Origin: Sphingosinicella sp. | GTDB lineage: Bacteria; Pseudomonadota; Alphaproteobacteria; Sphingomonadales; Sphingomonadaceae | Direction of reading: 5' to 3' | DNA length: 64,000 nt | Assembly (NCBI GenBank): GCA_013816585.1 | Contig: JACDEE010000001.1 | Span: 15,001-79,000, forward strand | Shown: positions 28,594 to 37,466 of the stretch, piece after piece | How positions within the stretch are numbered: position 1 is the stretch's first letter | Layout: the number at the start of each line of letters is the position of its first letter | Position numbers and translations under genes: made by a program | The notes under the pieces: model-generated | What the model was told of the DNA's origin: nothing | Database searches by the model: none | What the model saw: the letters and a program-made list of their open reading frames with translations, nothing else

Positions 28594-30054
28594 ATGCAGA
28601 GCCAGTTCGTCCCGCGCAGCCGCAAGGTCCGTATCCTGGCGACGCTCGGTCCCGCCAGCAACACTCCCACGATGATCAGGAGGCTGGCCGAGGCCGGCGC
28701 GGACGCCTTCCGCATCAATATGAGCCACGGCAAGCATGCCGATCATCTGAAGCTGATAGAGATTATCCGAGGCCTCGAAAAAGATCTCGAACGGCCGATG
28801 ACGATCCTGGCCGACCTGCAGGGACCCAAGCTTCGCGTCGGGCAATTTGCGGACGGGAAGGCCGATCTGGTCAAGGGAAAGACGTTCATCTTCGACCGCG
28901 AAAAGACCGTCGGCGATGCGACGCGCGTCGGCCTGCCGCACAAGGAAATCTTCGTCGCGGTCGAGGAAGGCACGAGGCTGCTGGTCGATGACGGCAAACT
29001 GGTCTTTCGCGTAGTCCGGTCGGACGCCGACCGGATCGAGACCAAGGTCGAAGTCGGCGGTACCATTTCCAACAATAAGGGACTGAACGTCCCCGACGTC
29101 GTGCTCCCGCTGGCCGCGCTGACTGACAAGGACCGGGCCGACCTGGCGTTCGCGCTCGACCAGCATGTCGACTGGATCGCGCTCAGCTTCGTCCAGCGAC
29201 CCGAGGATGTGGCCGAGGCGCGGCGGCTGATTGCCGGCCGGGCCGCCCTGCTCGCCAAGATCGAAAAGCCCGCGGCGATCGAGCGCCTGGACGGCATTTT
29301 GGAATTGGCCGACGCGGTAATGGTCGCTCGCGGCGATCTGGGCGTCGAAATGCCGCCCGAACAGGTTCCCCCGCTGCAAAAGCAGATCGTCGAGGCGGCG
29401 CGCCGTCTGGGCCGGCCGGTCGTGGTAGCGACGCAAATGCTGGAATCGATGATCACGTCGCCGTCACCAACCCGCGCCGAAGTTTCGGACGTAGCGACCG
29501 CAGTCTATGACGGAGCGGACGCGATCATGCTTTCCGCCGAAAGCGCGTCAGGGCAATGGCCCTGCGAATCGGTCGCCATGATGAACGGGATCGCGATCAG
29601 CGTCGAAGCCGACCCGACCTACAGCGCGCGGGTCCATTTCACCGAGACCCTGCCAGACCCCACCACCAACGACGCCATCGCAGCCGCGGCAAGCAACATC
29701 GTCGGCACGGTCGAGGCCAAGGCGATCGTCTGCTTCACCTCTTCCGGATCGACCGCGCGCCGCGTGGCGCGCGAGCGGCCGGCGGTTCCCTTGCTGGTGC
29801 TCACTCCCTCGCTTCGCACCGCGCGGCGTCTCGGCCTGCTGTGGGGCGCGCACGCGGTACGGACGCGCGACGTTTCCAGTTTTGAGGAAATGATCGCCAA
29901 GGCGCGGCGGATGGCCTTGCGCCACGGCATCGCCAAAGGCGGCGAGCGCATCATTATCACCGCGGGCGTCCCGTTCGGAACGCCGGGATCGACCAATGTG
30001 GTGCATGTCGCTCGTCTGATCGGCGACGAGCTGGACCGCCACAAAGGCAGCTAG
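28594..30054 (+). CDS. pyk: Pyruvate kinase
   Basis: 486 residues, catalysing the last step of glycolysis and the Entner-Doudoroff route: PEP plus ADP to pyruvate plus ATP. It has the active-site segment AKIEKPAAIERLDGIL and the metal-binding signature VMVARGDLGVEMP. The B domain and the C-terminal allosteric domain are both full length. The ATG follows ACGGGAGACACA. The stop codon overlaps that of the convergent NAD(P)H-hydrate dehydratase gene at a CTAG. Confidence 0.96.
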   Translation: MQSQFVPRSRKVRILATLGPASNTPTMIRRLAEAGADAFRINMSHGKHADHLKLIEIIRGLEKDLERPMTILADLQGPKLRVGQFADGKADLVKGKTFIFDREKTVGDATRVGLPHKEIFVAVEEGTRLLVDDGKLVFRVVRSDADRIETKVEVGGTISNNKGLNVPDVVLPLAALTDKDRADLAFALDQHVDWIALSFVQRPEDVAEARRLIAGRAALLAKIEKPAAIERLDGILELADAVMVARGDLGVEMPPEQVPPLQKQIVEAARRLGRPVVVATQMLESMITSPSPTRAEVSDVATAVYDGADAIMLSAESASGQWPCESVAMMNGIAISVEADPTYSARVHFTETLPDPTTNDAIAAAASNIVGTVEAKAIVCFTSSGSTARRVARERPAVPLLVLTPSLRTARRLGLLWGAHAVRTRDVSSFEEMIAKARRMALRHGIAKGGERIIITAGVPFGTPGSTNVVHVARLIGDELDRHKGS

Positions 30055-30935
30055 CAGGCCTCACCCAGCAAGGCCGGAATGGACCCGGGAAGCTCGCGCG
30101 CGAGGAAACCGATACGGCCCACTTCCCTGGACAGACGGCGCCCCGCCTCTCCGTGCAGATAGACACCCCAGAGCGCGGCGGTAAGCGGGTCGGCGCCGCG
30201 CGCGGCCAGGCCACCGACAATTCCCGCCAGCACGTCGCCCGATCCTGAGGTCGCAAGCCCCACGCCACCACCTTCGAAGCGAAAGGCCGCGCCATCGGGA
30301 GAAACGATGAAACTATATTGGCCCTTGATTACGGTGGTCACGCCCAGTTTTTCGGTGGCGAGACGGGCCGCGGCGAGCGGATCGGCGCTGACCTCTTCCT
30401 TGTCGCATCCGAGCAGGCTTGCCATTTCGCCGGCATGAGGAAGGATCACCGCGCCGCCCCTCCAGGCCTTCAGGCGCTCCGCGCGGCCAGTGAGATTTTC
30501 GAGCGCGGCCGCGTCCAACACCAAGGGGAAGTCGGCGCCGCAATCCAGCAGGGCGTCGATCAGGCTATCGAGCGGAGCGCCAGGCTCCAGCCCGCTGCCG
30601 ATCACCACGCCATCTGCTTCCATCGCCAGTTCCAGCAAATTGCCGATCGCCCCTGGCGCGATGCAGCCATTCTTGGCTTCCGCATAAGGAATGACCCGCG
30701 CCTCGGGTACGGCGACGCCCAGCGAGGGTGCGACGCTTGCCGCGGTCGCGATCTGCAGCTTTCCGGCACCGACGCGAAGCGCGGACGTGCCGGAAAGCAG
30801 GGCCGCGCCGGACAATTCGCGACTGCCGGCGATGACCAATAGCCGCCCGCGATCCTCTTTGTCGCTATCGTCGGGATGACAAGGGAGCGGGAAACGCTTC
30901 AGCAGCCCCGCGTCGAGCGTTTCGGCCTTCGTCAT
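30051..30935 (-). CDS. nnrD: ADP-dependent (S)-NAD(P)H-hydrate dehydratase
   Basis: 294 residues of the ribokinase-like carbohydrate-kinase (YjeF C-terminal) fold. It repairs hydrated NADH and NADPH using ADP. Landmarks are GRLLVIAGSRELSGAALL, the ILPHAGEM segment, and the anion-hole GLATSGSGDVLAG near the C-terminus. E. coli fuses this domain to an N-terminal epimerase (NnrE). Here the epimerase half is absent, so it must be encoded elsewhere or be missing. The gene overlaps the histidine phosphatase start (ATGA). Confidence 0.92.
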   Translation of the reverse strand: MTKAETLDAGLLKRFPLPCHPDDSDKEDRGRLLVIAGSRELSGAALLSGTSALRVGAGKLQIATAASVAPSLGVAVPEARVIPYAEAKNGCIAPGAIGNLLELAMEADGVVIGSGLEPGAPLDSLIDALLDCGADFPLVLDAAALENLTGRAERLKAWRGGAVILPHAGEMASLLGCDKEEVSADPLAAARLATEKLGVTTVIKGQYSFIVSPDGAAFRFEGGGVGLATSGSGDVLAGIVGGLAARGADPLTAALWGVYLHGEAGRRLSREVGRIGFLARELPGSIPALLGEAC

Positions 30936-31693
30936 CTGACGCCCGTAATTCGGTCCGGCTCGGCGGTAACCGGCGCCTGCTCGTCCGTCAGCGGCGCGGC
31001 GAAATTATACCGGGTGAGCCTGGGTACGCACAATTTGGCGTCATCAGGCTGGAATTCATATTCGCAGACGCCGCAATTGAGCACGTCGCCTTGCTTGTCG
31101 ATCGCGAGTATCTGTTCCTCGTCCATTTCCTCCAGAATGTAACGGAGGCACAAGACCACAACCTGGTGACAGACGATCAGCACCCGCCGGTCGGCATGGT
31201 GCAGGCTGATCGTGTCGAGCGCTCCGCGAAGGCGGAGGATCACGTCGGCCCAGCTCTCCCCGCCCGGGGCACGATGATAGAATTTGCCGAGCATGGCGCG
31301 ATGTTCGGCGATCTCGGGATATTTTTCCCTGATGCCGCTGGTGGTTAGGCGGTCGAATATGCCGAATTCCCGCTCGCGCAGCCGTTCGTCGAGGATTGGG
31401 CCCCGCTTTTCAGCCGTTCCGCCGGCCTCGCAGATGGCGCGAGCAGTCTGGCGCGCTCGCACATAAGGCGAAGCAAGGATGATCTCCGGCCTTTCCTGTT
31501 CGGGAAGCGCGGCAAAATAATGACCAAGTGCGTCTGCCTGGCGCTTGCCGAGGTCGCTAAGCGGCACGTCGACGTCGCGAACCGATATATCGATCATACT
31601 TTGCCCGGCGGCATGCGCCGCGTCGCGCGCAACGTTGCCCGCGCTTTGTCCGTGCCGGACGATCCAGAGTTTTTCAGGCCATCTTTGCCGCAT
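30932..31693 (-). CDS. Histidine phosphatase family protein
   Basis: A 253-residue phosphoglycerate-mutase-like phosphatase. The catalytic RHG motif is in WIVRHGQSAGN near residue 13, and the second His is in VLIVCHQVVVLC. The body (PLSDLGKRQADALG, SPYVRARQTA) is typical of broad phosphatases rather than of the glycolytic mutase, which is encoded separately at 35638. A C-terminal extension of about 50 residues (VCEYEF to the end) is unlike the short family members. I take the ATG at 31693; a TTG one codon earlier is also in frame. The substrate is not known. Confidence 0.88.
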   Translation of the reverse strand: MRQRWPEKLWIVRHGQSAGNVARDAAHAAGQSMIDISVRDVDVPLSDLGKRQADALGHYFAALPEQERPEIILASPYVRARQTARAICEAGGTAEKRGPILDERLREREFGIFDRLTTSGIREKYPEIAEHRAMLGKFYHRAPGGESWADVILRLRGALDTISLHHADRRVLIVCHQVVVLCLRYILEEMDEEQILAIDKQGDVLNCGVCEYEFQPDDAKLCVPRLTRYNFAAPLTDEQAPVTAEPDRITGVR

Positions 31694-31724
31694 CAAAACG
31701 ATAAAGCGTAAGCGACGCTAAAGT

Positions 31725-32333
31725 TCAGAGCAGGCCTTCCGACTTAAGCCGGTCCCGAAGATCCTCGGCCGAATTGAACAGATGGGCGGCCATTCCGACG
31801 GCCAGCGCGCCTTCCACGTTGATCTCCCGGTCGTCGATGAACAGGGCCTCATCCGGCTTTAGTTCGAACCGGTGGAGTGCCCGATAGTAAATGGCCGGAT
31901 CGGGCTTCAGCAATTTCTCCTCGCCGGAAACCACGATGTCGCGGAAGCGGCCGAAGAAGGCCATTTCGCGCTCGTAAAAGGGCTTCCAGAAATCGGCCGA
32001 GAAATTGGTTATGGCGAACAGCGGCACTTTTTTCGTGCCCAGTTCCTCCACGATCGCGTGAACCCCGGGGACCGGGTCGATGATCGTCTCGCCGAAGCGG
32101 TCGCCCCAGGCGGAGATCAGGGCCGCATAAGCCGGAAATTTTTCGGAAAGCTCGGCGGCGGCTTCATCGAACGGCCGGCCTCCGTCGAGCGTCTCGTGCC
32201 AGCCATAGAGATCGGTGTCTTCAATGAAGCGCAGGCGCGAATCATCGTCCGCTATCTGCCGAACGAGAAAGCTATCGGGATCCCAGCCATAAAGGACGTT
32301 GCCGACGTCGAAGACGGCGGCGGTCACGGCCAA
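31725..32333 (-). CDS. HAD-IA family hydrolase
   Basis: A 202-residue HAD-like phosphatase with motif I FDVGNVLYGW, motif II ITNFSADFW, motif III Lys in EKLLKPDP and motif IV FIDDREINVEGA. The GNV form of motif I is the YihX-like subgroup, which includes sugar-phosphate phosphatases. Start is TTG at 32333 or GTG at 32327. It lies 6 nt after rpmJ, so the two are likely co-transcribed. Confidence 0.88.
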   Translation of the reverse strand: MAVTAAVFDVGNVLYGWDPDSFLVRQIADDDSRLRFIEDTDLYGWHETLDGGRPFDEAAAELSEKFPAYAALISAWGDRFGETIIDPVPGVHAIVEELGTKKVPLFAITNFSADFWKPFYEREMAFFGRFRDIVVSGEEKLLKPDPAIYYRALHRFELKPDEALFIDDREINVEGALAVGMAAHLFNSAEDLRDRLKSEGLL

Positions 32334-32339
32334 GGCGAA

Positions 32340-32465
32340 TTAGCCCTGGCGCGCCTTGAAGCGGCGATTCGTCTTGTTGATGACGTAGGTGCGGCCCCGG
32401 CGACGGATCACGCGGCAGTCGCGATGGCGCGACTTCAAGGATTTGAGCGAGTTGCGGATCTTCAT
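32340..32465 (-). CDS. rpmJ: 50S ribosomal protein bL36
   Basis: A 41-residue protein found by reading the minus strand directly. It begins [17 protein letters not shown] and ends [12 protein letters not shown]. It keeps the basic bL36 fold but has only one of the usual zinc-binding Cys residues (Cys17), so it is the zinc-independent type. bL36 is a small basic protein of the large ribosomal subunit. The gene is a free-standing copy, away from the ribosomal protein operons, as is common in alphaproteobacteria. It is just upstream of the HAD hydrolase gene. Confidence 0.93.
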   Translation of the reverse strand: MKIRNSLKSLKSRHRDCRVIRRRGRTYVINKTNRRFKARQG

Positions 32466-32504
32466 GGCCGGTACGCCTGCCTGTTCTTTCAAAATTCATG
32501 GTAG

Positions 32505-32532
32505 GAAAAGAAGGCGCTCCCCTAAGGGGGCG
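32505..32532 (-). terminator. Possible terminator after the TPR-hydroxylase gene
   Basis: On the minus strand, CGCCCCC pairs with GGGGAGCG around a short TTA loop, with one bulged A, and is followed by CCTTCTTTTCC. The T-tract is interrupted, so this is a modest terminator candidate 52 nt past the stop of the TPR-hydroxylase gene. Confidence 0.35.
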
Positions 32533-32547
32533 GGCGGTTCAAGTCAA
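32519..32547 (-). promoter_or_regulatory. Possible rpmJ promoter
   Basis: On the minus strand, TTGACT (32547-32542), then 17 nt of GC-rich spacer, then TAGGGG (32524-32519), a poor -10. It is the only -35-like hexamer before rpmJ. It overlaps the hairpin listed separately, so at most one of the two readings may be correct. Confidence 0.3.
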
Positions 32548-32583
32548 GCTTCCCACCGGGTGCTGGCCGAAGCTTTGAGGAGC

Positions 32584-33735
32584 TTAGCTGCTATATTCGG
32601 TGATCGCTTCGAACATGGTGGTCAGCGCTCGCTTTTCATCATCGGTGATTTCGGGCCGCCATATCTCGAAAAGCAGGATTACCCGCGTCTCGGCGCTGCC
32701 GTTCCAGGCTTCATGTTCAATACTGTCGTCGAAGATCAGCGTCTTGCCTTCCTCCCAGGTCCGCGTCTCGTTTCCGACCCGCAGCCGGCAATCGGGCGGC
32801 ACGATCAGCGGAAGGTGGCAAATGAGCCGCGTGTTCAACAATCCGCTATGCGGCGCGATATGCGCCCCCGGCCGTAGCAGCGAAAACAGCGCCATGGGCG
32901 ACCGGCCCTTGATCCGCGGCAACGGGACCTTGTCCAACGCCTTTATCGTGCGCGGACAACGCGCCGCATTTTCTTCGACAAGGGCGCCCTCCCGCCACAA
33001 GTGAAAGGCACTCCAGCTCGGGTCGCCGCGCATTCTGTGCCGGGTCGGCGGGCGGTTCGGAACATCCTCGACATAGGGCGTGAAGGCGCCTTCTTCCTCG
33101 ACAATCGCCTGCAATTCGGACCGAATTTCCGGTGCCGCCGCCTCCAATTCGGCCAGCCAGGTAAATTCCTCGCGCTCGTAAAACTGGATGTGCGGGAGTC
33201 GCGGGAAGAAATAAGAACTCGGCTGCTGCAGGAACACCTGTTTTTCGCCCTTCAGCAGGCTGATCGCTTCCTCGAACCGAGCGCTGCGATGACCCGGCCC
33301 CAATCCTGCCTCGGTGAGCTTCCTCTCCAATTGGCCTCCGAAATCGCCCTTTGCCTCGATCAGAAAGGCCTCGGCCCGTTGCAGGTCGGGAATCAGGCCG
33401 GGAGGAACTGGGCCGTTGGCGGCCTGCTGCAGCGCCATTGTGTAAAAAGAGGTGGCGGCACGCTTGTCGATAGCGCGGGCATGACAATCGCCGCGCATCA
33501 GGAGCCCCTGAAGATCGCGCGGCTGGAGGGCCAGCAGGGTATCGAGGGCCTTTTCCTCGCCGCTATAATCTCCACCCATGCGGCAAGCCTGCGCCAGCAA
33601 TATCCAGGGGGGCGCTATCGCCCCTGATCCAATCACTTGTTCGAAAAGGCTTTTAGCCGAAACTGCATCTTGGCGCTGCAGGGCGGCAACAGCTTCGCGC
33701 ATCATTTTTTCGGCAGTGGCGGCATCGATCTGCAT
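32584..33735 (-). CDS. TPR - aspartyl/asparaginyl beta-hydroxylase-like protein
   Basis: A 383-residue cytoplasmic protein. TPR-like helices fill the first half (about 1-170). The C-terminal third is an AspH-type 2-oxoglutarate/iron dioxygenase domain. Visible metal-site histidines are in LRPGAHIAPHSG and in DDSIEHEAWNGS; the family uses two His with no acidic third ligand. The Arg in LRVGNETRTW and the RVILLFEIWRP strand complete the core. The family hydroxylates Asp or Asn side chains, here presumably on a protein bound by the TPRs. A paralogue lies at 46995. I chose ATG at 33735; the longer frame starts with TTG at 33801. Confidence 0.85.
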   Translation of the reverse strand: MQIDAATAEKMMREAVAALQRQDAVSAKSLFEQVIGSGAIAPPWILLAQACRMGGDYSGEEKALDTLLALQPRDLQGLLMRGDCHARAIDKRAATSFYTMALQQAANGPVPPGLIPDLQRAEAFLIEAKGDFGGQLERKLTEAGLGPGHRSARFEEAISLLKGEKQVFLQQPSSYFFPRLPHIQFYEREEFTWLAELEAAAPEIRSELQAIVEEEGAFTPYVEDVPNRPPTRHRMRGDPSWSAFHLWREGALVEENAARCPRTIKALDKVPLPRIKGRSPMALFSLLRPGAHIAPHSGLLNTRLICHLPLIVPPDCRLRVGNETRTWEEGKTLIFDDSIEHEAWNGSAETRVILLFEIWRPEITDDEKRALTTMFEAITEYSS

Positions 33736-33849
33736 GCAGGGGGCGTAAAGCAATGCGCCAGCCTCGCGCAAGCGCACGAAATAGCGTTCCCAATGCAGCA
33801 AAAAGCGCGGATGATCGTTTCAAGGGTAACACGAAAGACGAGGTCCGGA

Positions 33850-34458
33850 ATGAAAGCTGTTTTCCTGCGCGGATGCGCGATTGCCCTTGCTGCCAGCCTG
33901 GCCGCCTGCACGACCCCGCTTGGCACCCGTGCTAGCCCCGTCGATGTCACCCGATTCCACCTGGGCCAGCCGGTAGCCCGTGCGACGATCGCGATCGAGC
34001 CGGTCGATGCCGCCGATCGCAACAGCCTGGAATATAATGCCTATCGCAACGCCGTCGGCCGCCAGCTCGGCCGGCTCGGCTGGACAGTGGTGGCCAACGC
34101 GGCCTCTTCCGAACAGATCGCGCTGATCGATGTCGAACAGGGCACCCGCGCCGCGCTTGCGCAACGATCGCCGGTGTCGATCGGCGTCGGCGGCAGCACG
34201 GGCGGTTGGGGAAGCGGCGTCGGCGCGGGGATCAATTTCGGGCTCGGCGGCGGCAAATCGCGCGACCTGGTCTCCACCTTGCTGGAAGTCAGCATAAGGC
34301 GGCGTTCGGACAGCACCGTGTTCTGGGAGGGCCGGGCCGAAACCGAAGCCCGGGTGGGAAGCGCCGATGCCGACCGCAGCCTGGTGGTAGAAAAGCTTAG
34401 CGAAGCCCTGTTTCGGGACTTCCCTGGAGAATCCGGCCGCACTATCAGGCTTAAATGA
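33850..34458 (+). CDS. DUF4136-type lipoprotein
   Basis: A 202-residue protein with a signal and lipobox LAAC (Cys20 of the mature numbering, in SLAACTTPLG). The rest resembles DUF4136 envelope lipoproteins (DVTRFHLGQP, NSLEYNAYRNAVGRQLGRLGW, SVGVGG-like Gly-rich loop). The role is unknown. I use the ATG at 33850, where the signal begins; the longer frame starts inside the TPR-hydroxylase gene. It overlaps the M14 peptidase start (ATGA), so the two are coupled. Confidence 0.83.
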   Translation: MKAVFLRGCAIALAASLAACTTPLGTRASPVDVTRFHLGQPVARATIAIEPVDAADRNSLEYNAYRNAVGRQLGRLGWTVVANAASSEQIALIDVEQGTRAALAQRSPVSIGVGGSTGGWGSGVGAGINFGLGGGKSRDLVSTLLEVSIRRRSDSTVFWEGRAETEARVGSADADRSLVVEKLSEALFRDFPGESGRTIRLK

Positions 34459-35588
34459 CCCTATCCATTTCGAGCGCCTTTGATGGCGGCAACATTAACC
34501 TGGTCGCCATCGACGGCGCCCGTATCGATCTTGAAATCGAACAGGACCACCAGTCCGATTTCTACCAATGGTTTTATTTTCGGCTGACTGGCGCGGCGGG
34601 ACAGAAGGTAGAGCTTCGTATCGTCAATTGCGCCGGCTCCGCTTATCCACACGGTTGGAACAATTATAAGGCCTGCATCTCCTCGGACCGCGAGGAATGG
34701 GAGCGGGTCGAGACCGAATATACGAACGGGATCCTGACGATCCGCACGACGCCGACCGCCAACAGCGTCTGGTTCGCCTATTTCGCGCCCTACACGATGG
34801 AGCGGCATCACGATCTGGTCGCGTCGGTGGCCTCGCACCCGGCGGTGGAACATCGTTCGCTGGGACAAACGCTCGACGGGCAGGAACTCGATTATTTCAA
34901 GCTTGGCGAGGGCAAGCTGCAGGTGTGGCTCTATGCCCGTCAGCATCCGGGCGAGACGATGGCCGAATGGTGGATGGAAGGTGCGCTGGAAAAGCTGCTC
35001 GACGATTCCGATCCGGTCACCCGCAGGCTGCGTGAAAAGGCCACTTTCCACATCGTGCCGAACATGAATCCGGATGGGTCGAGGCGCGGGCATTTGCGCA
35101 CCAATGCGGTGGGCGTGAACCTCAACCGCGAATGGCATGAGCCGTCCCTGGAGCGCAGCCCGGAGGTCTATCACGTTCGGAACGAGATGGACCGAACCGG
35201 GGTGGATTTCGCGATGGACGTGCATGGTGACGAAGCCATTGCCGCGAATTTCCTTGCCGGTTTCGAAGGCATCCCTTCGTGGACGAAAGAACAAGGCAGG
35301 CTCTACACCGCCTTTAGCGAAGCGCTGGTGCGGGTATCGCCCGATTTTCAGACGGAAAAAGGCTATGAGATACCCAAGCCCGGCCAGGCCAATCTTTCCA
35401 TGTCCACCGCGCAGCTGGCCGAGCGCTTCGGCGCCGTCGCGATGACGCTGGAGATGCCGTTCAAGGACAATGACGATCTACCCGATCCGATCGAAGGCTG
35501 GTCGCCCGATCGCAGTGGCAATCTCGGCCGCGCGTGCCTCGATGCTCTGCACGCGATCGTCGGCGATCTGGAGAAGCGCAAACGCTGA
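34455..35588 (+). CDS. M14 family zinc carboxypeptidase
   Basis: A 377-residue cytosolic carboxypeptidase of the group with an N-terminal beta-sandwich (M14_N, about 1-120) ahead of the peptidase fold. Zinc ligands are His and Glu of RQHPGETM (near residue 160) and the His of DVHGDE (near 256). The general-base Glu is in MTLEMPFKD (near 335). There is no signal peptide. Bacterial members resemble the eukaryotic CCP deglutamylases, but the substrate is unknown here. Start overlaps the lipoprotein stop. Confidence 0.9.
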   Translation: MTLSISSAFDGGNINLVAIDGARIDLEIEQDHQSDFYQWFYFRLTGAAGQKVELRIVNCAGSAYPHGWNNYKACISSDREEWERVETEYTNGILTIRTTPTANSVWFAYFAPYTMERHHDLVASVASHPAVEHRSLGQTLDGQELDYFKLGEGKLQVWLYARQHPGETMAEWWMEGALEKLLDDSDPVTRRLREKATFHIVPNMNPDGSRRGHLRTNAVGVNLNREWHEPSLERSPEVYHVRNEMDRTGVDFAMDVHGDEAIAANFLAGFEGIPSWTKEQGRLYTAFSEALVRVSPDFQTEKGYEIPKPGQANLSMSTAQLAERFGAVAMTLEMPFKDNDDLPDPIEGWSPDRSGNLGRACLDALHAIVGDLEKRKR

Positions 35589-35637
35589 AAGCGTCCCCGC
35601 GGATGCTCCCTCGCCTGAAAGTATAACGGAGTAGGAA

Positions 35638-36324
35638 ATGCCGACGCTCGTCCTCATTCGCCACGGCCAATCGACCTGGAATCTGGAAAACCGGTTCACC
35701 GGGTGGTGGGACGTGGACATGACCGAAAAAGGCGTCGCCGAAGCCAAGGCCGCGGGCGAACTCATGGCGAATAAGGGTCTCGATTTCGACACCTGTTTCA
35801 CGAGTTTGCAGAAACGGGCGATCAAGACTTTGAGCCTGGCTCTGGAAGCCATGGACCGTCTTTGGCTGCCGGTCGAAAAGGATTGGCGGCTGAACGAGCG
35901 TCATTATGGCGGGCTCACCGGCCTCAACAAGGCGGAGATGATCGCGAAGGTCGGAGAAGAGCAGGTCAAGATCTGGCGCCGCTCATTCGATATTCCGCCG
36001 CCGCCTCTCGAAGCGGAAAGCGAGTTCGATCTTGCCGGCGACCGGCGCTATGCCGGGATCGACATTCCCCGCACCGAGAGCCTGAAGGACACGATCGCCC
36101 GGGTGCTCCCTTATTGGGAAGAGCGGATCGCGCCGGCGCTAAAAAGGAATGAGCGCGTCCTCATCTCCGCCCACGGCAACAGCCTGCGCGCGCTGATGAA
36201 GCATCTCTCCAAAATCCCGGACAAAGACATTACCGGCCTGGAGATTCCGACGGGTCAGCCGATCGTCTATCAACTGGACGCGAGCCTCTCCGAAATCGAG
36301 CATCATTATCTGAAAGACCGCTGA
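35638..36324 (+). CDS. gpmA: 2,3-bisphosphoglycerate-dependent phosphoglycerate mutase
   Basis: 228 residues, interconverting 3- and 2-phosphoglycerate. The phosphohistidine is His9 in [10 protein letters not shown]. The extended loop [14 protein letters not shown] is characteristic of the cofactor-dependent mutase, and the second His lies in [24 protein letters not shown] precedes the ATG. It converges on the GNAT gene. Confidence 0.95.
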   Translation: MPTLVLIRHGQSTWNLENRFTGWWDVDMTEKGVAEAKAAGELMANKGLDFDTCFTSLQKRAIKTLSLALEAMDRLWLPVEKDWRLNERHYGGLTGLNKAEMIAKVGEEQVKIWRRSFDIPPPPLEAESEFDLAGDRRYAGIDIPRTESLKDTIARVLPYWEERIAPALKRNERVLISAHGNSLRALMKHLSKIPDKDITGLEIPTGQPIVYQLDASLSEIEHHYLKDR

Positions 36325-36338
36325 GTCCGGCGCTGAGG

Positions 36339-36836
36339 CTAGGCGAGGATCAGGCGCAGGAAGAGCGTCCCGTCCACCGGCGTGTCGTAATAAGGCTCCA
36401 TCGGCCTGAAGCCCGCGTCGCGATACATGTTCTGCGCGGCCGCCATGGTCGGCAGGGTATCGAGCCACATTTCATCATAGCCGATCCGCCGCGCTTCCGC
36501 GATGACCGACAGCATCAACGCTTTTCCAAGGCCGGCGCCGCGGGCCGCTGGCGACACATAGAGGCGCTTCATTTCGCAAATCCCCGCGTCCGGCAGCGGC
36601 TTCAGCGCCACGCAGCCGACCGGGCCGCCGGAGGAGTCCCGGGCAAGAAGCAGGTCGCCTTCAGGGGGCGAATATTTCCCCGGAAGTGCCGCCAGCTCCG
36701 CGGCGAAATCCTGGTAGCCGAGATCGACGGGAAGCGAATTGGAATAGGCTTCGAACAGCAAGGCGATGTCGGAAAGATCGGCTTTCAATCGGACGGGATG
36801 GACAGAAAATGCGCTTGCCATCCGGCCGCCATACAT
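36339..36836 (-). CDS. GNAT family N-acetyltransferase
   Basis: A 165-residue acetyltransferase fold. The acetyl-CoA pyrophosphate-binding loop is SPAARGAGLGKALM, preceded by the strand CEMKRLYV. It ends with AGFRPMEPYYDTPVDGTLFLRLIL, which is common in small-molecule GNATs. I chose ATG at 36836 because AGGCGG is 5 nt upstream; the ATG at 36821 is an alternative. It is divergent from purE. The substrate cannot be inferred. Confidence 0.88.
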   Translation of the reverse strand: MYGGRMASAFSVHPVRLKADLSDIALLFEAYSNSLPVDLGYQDFAAELAALPGKYSPPEGDLLLARDSSGGPVGCVALKPLPDAGICEMKRLYVSPAARGAGLGKALMLSVIAEARRIGYDEMWLDTLPTMAAAQNMYRDAGFRPMEPYYDTPVDGTLFLRLILA

Positions 36837-36962
36837 CGCGCCGCCTGTCTTGCAACAGCCCCGGGCGAATAGGCCAAGAATCCAGGGTGCCGGGCCTGCG
36901 CCCGATTGCCTCGCCGCCTCGTGCCGGTTAAGAAGTGCCGCTTCGCCGGGCAAGGGGTCAAC

Positions 36963-37466
36963 ATGGCAGACGAAGCGCCTTCAGTCGGAATTATCATGGG
37001 CAGCAACTCCGATTGGGAGACGATGCGCCATGCGGCCGAGATGCTCGAAGCCCTGGACGTGAGCCATGAGGCCAAGGTGGTTTCAGCGCATCGCACGCCC
37101 GAACGGCTTTACGATTACGCCCGCGGCGCTGCCGCGCGGGGCCTGAAGGTGATTATCGCCGGGGCTGGTGGCGCGGCTCACCTGCCCGGAATGACCGCTT
37201 CGATGACCAGCCTGCCCGTGCTGGGTGTCCCGATCGAATCCAAGGCCTTGTCCGGAATGGATAGCCTGCTTTCGATCGTGCAGATGCCGGCGGGTATCCC
37301 CGTGGGCACGCTCGCGATCGGGAAAGCGGGGGCGGTCAATGCGGGGCTTCTCGCCGCTTCCATCCTCGCCACTTCGGACGATGCCCTTTCCGCGCGCCTG
37401 GACGCCTGGCGTCAGCGGCAGACGGACGGCATCGCTGAAACCCCCGAAGGCGTCTCGCCTAAATGA
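36963..37466 (+). CDS. purE: N5-CAIR mutase PurE
   Basis: 167 residues, class I PurE, converting N5-CAIR to CAIR in purine synthesis. The catalytic SNSDW ([13 protein letters not shown]) and the VSAHRTP loop are intact. AAGGGG precedes the ATG at 36963; the longer frame from 36906 has no signal. It overlaps purK by ATGA. Confidence 0.96.
   Translation: MADEAPSVGIIMGSNSDWETMRHAAEMLEALDVSHEAKVVSAHRTPERLYDYARGAAARGLKVIIAGAGGAAHLPGMTASMTSLPVLGVPIESKALSGMDSLLSIVQMPAGIPVGTLAIGKAGAVNAGLLAASILATSDDALSARLDAWRQRQTDGIAETPEGVSPK

Noticed and set aside
28177-29436. Minus-strand frame of 419 codons opposite pyk and covering gapR in another frame
   Set aside because: Antisense to pyruvate kinase; its end overlaps gapR in a different frame. 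No start signal and no family resemblance.
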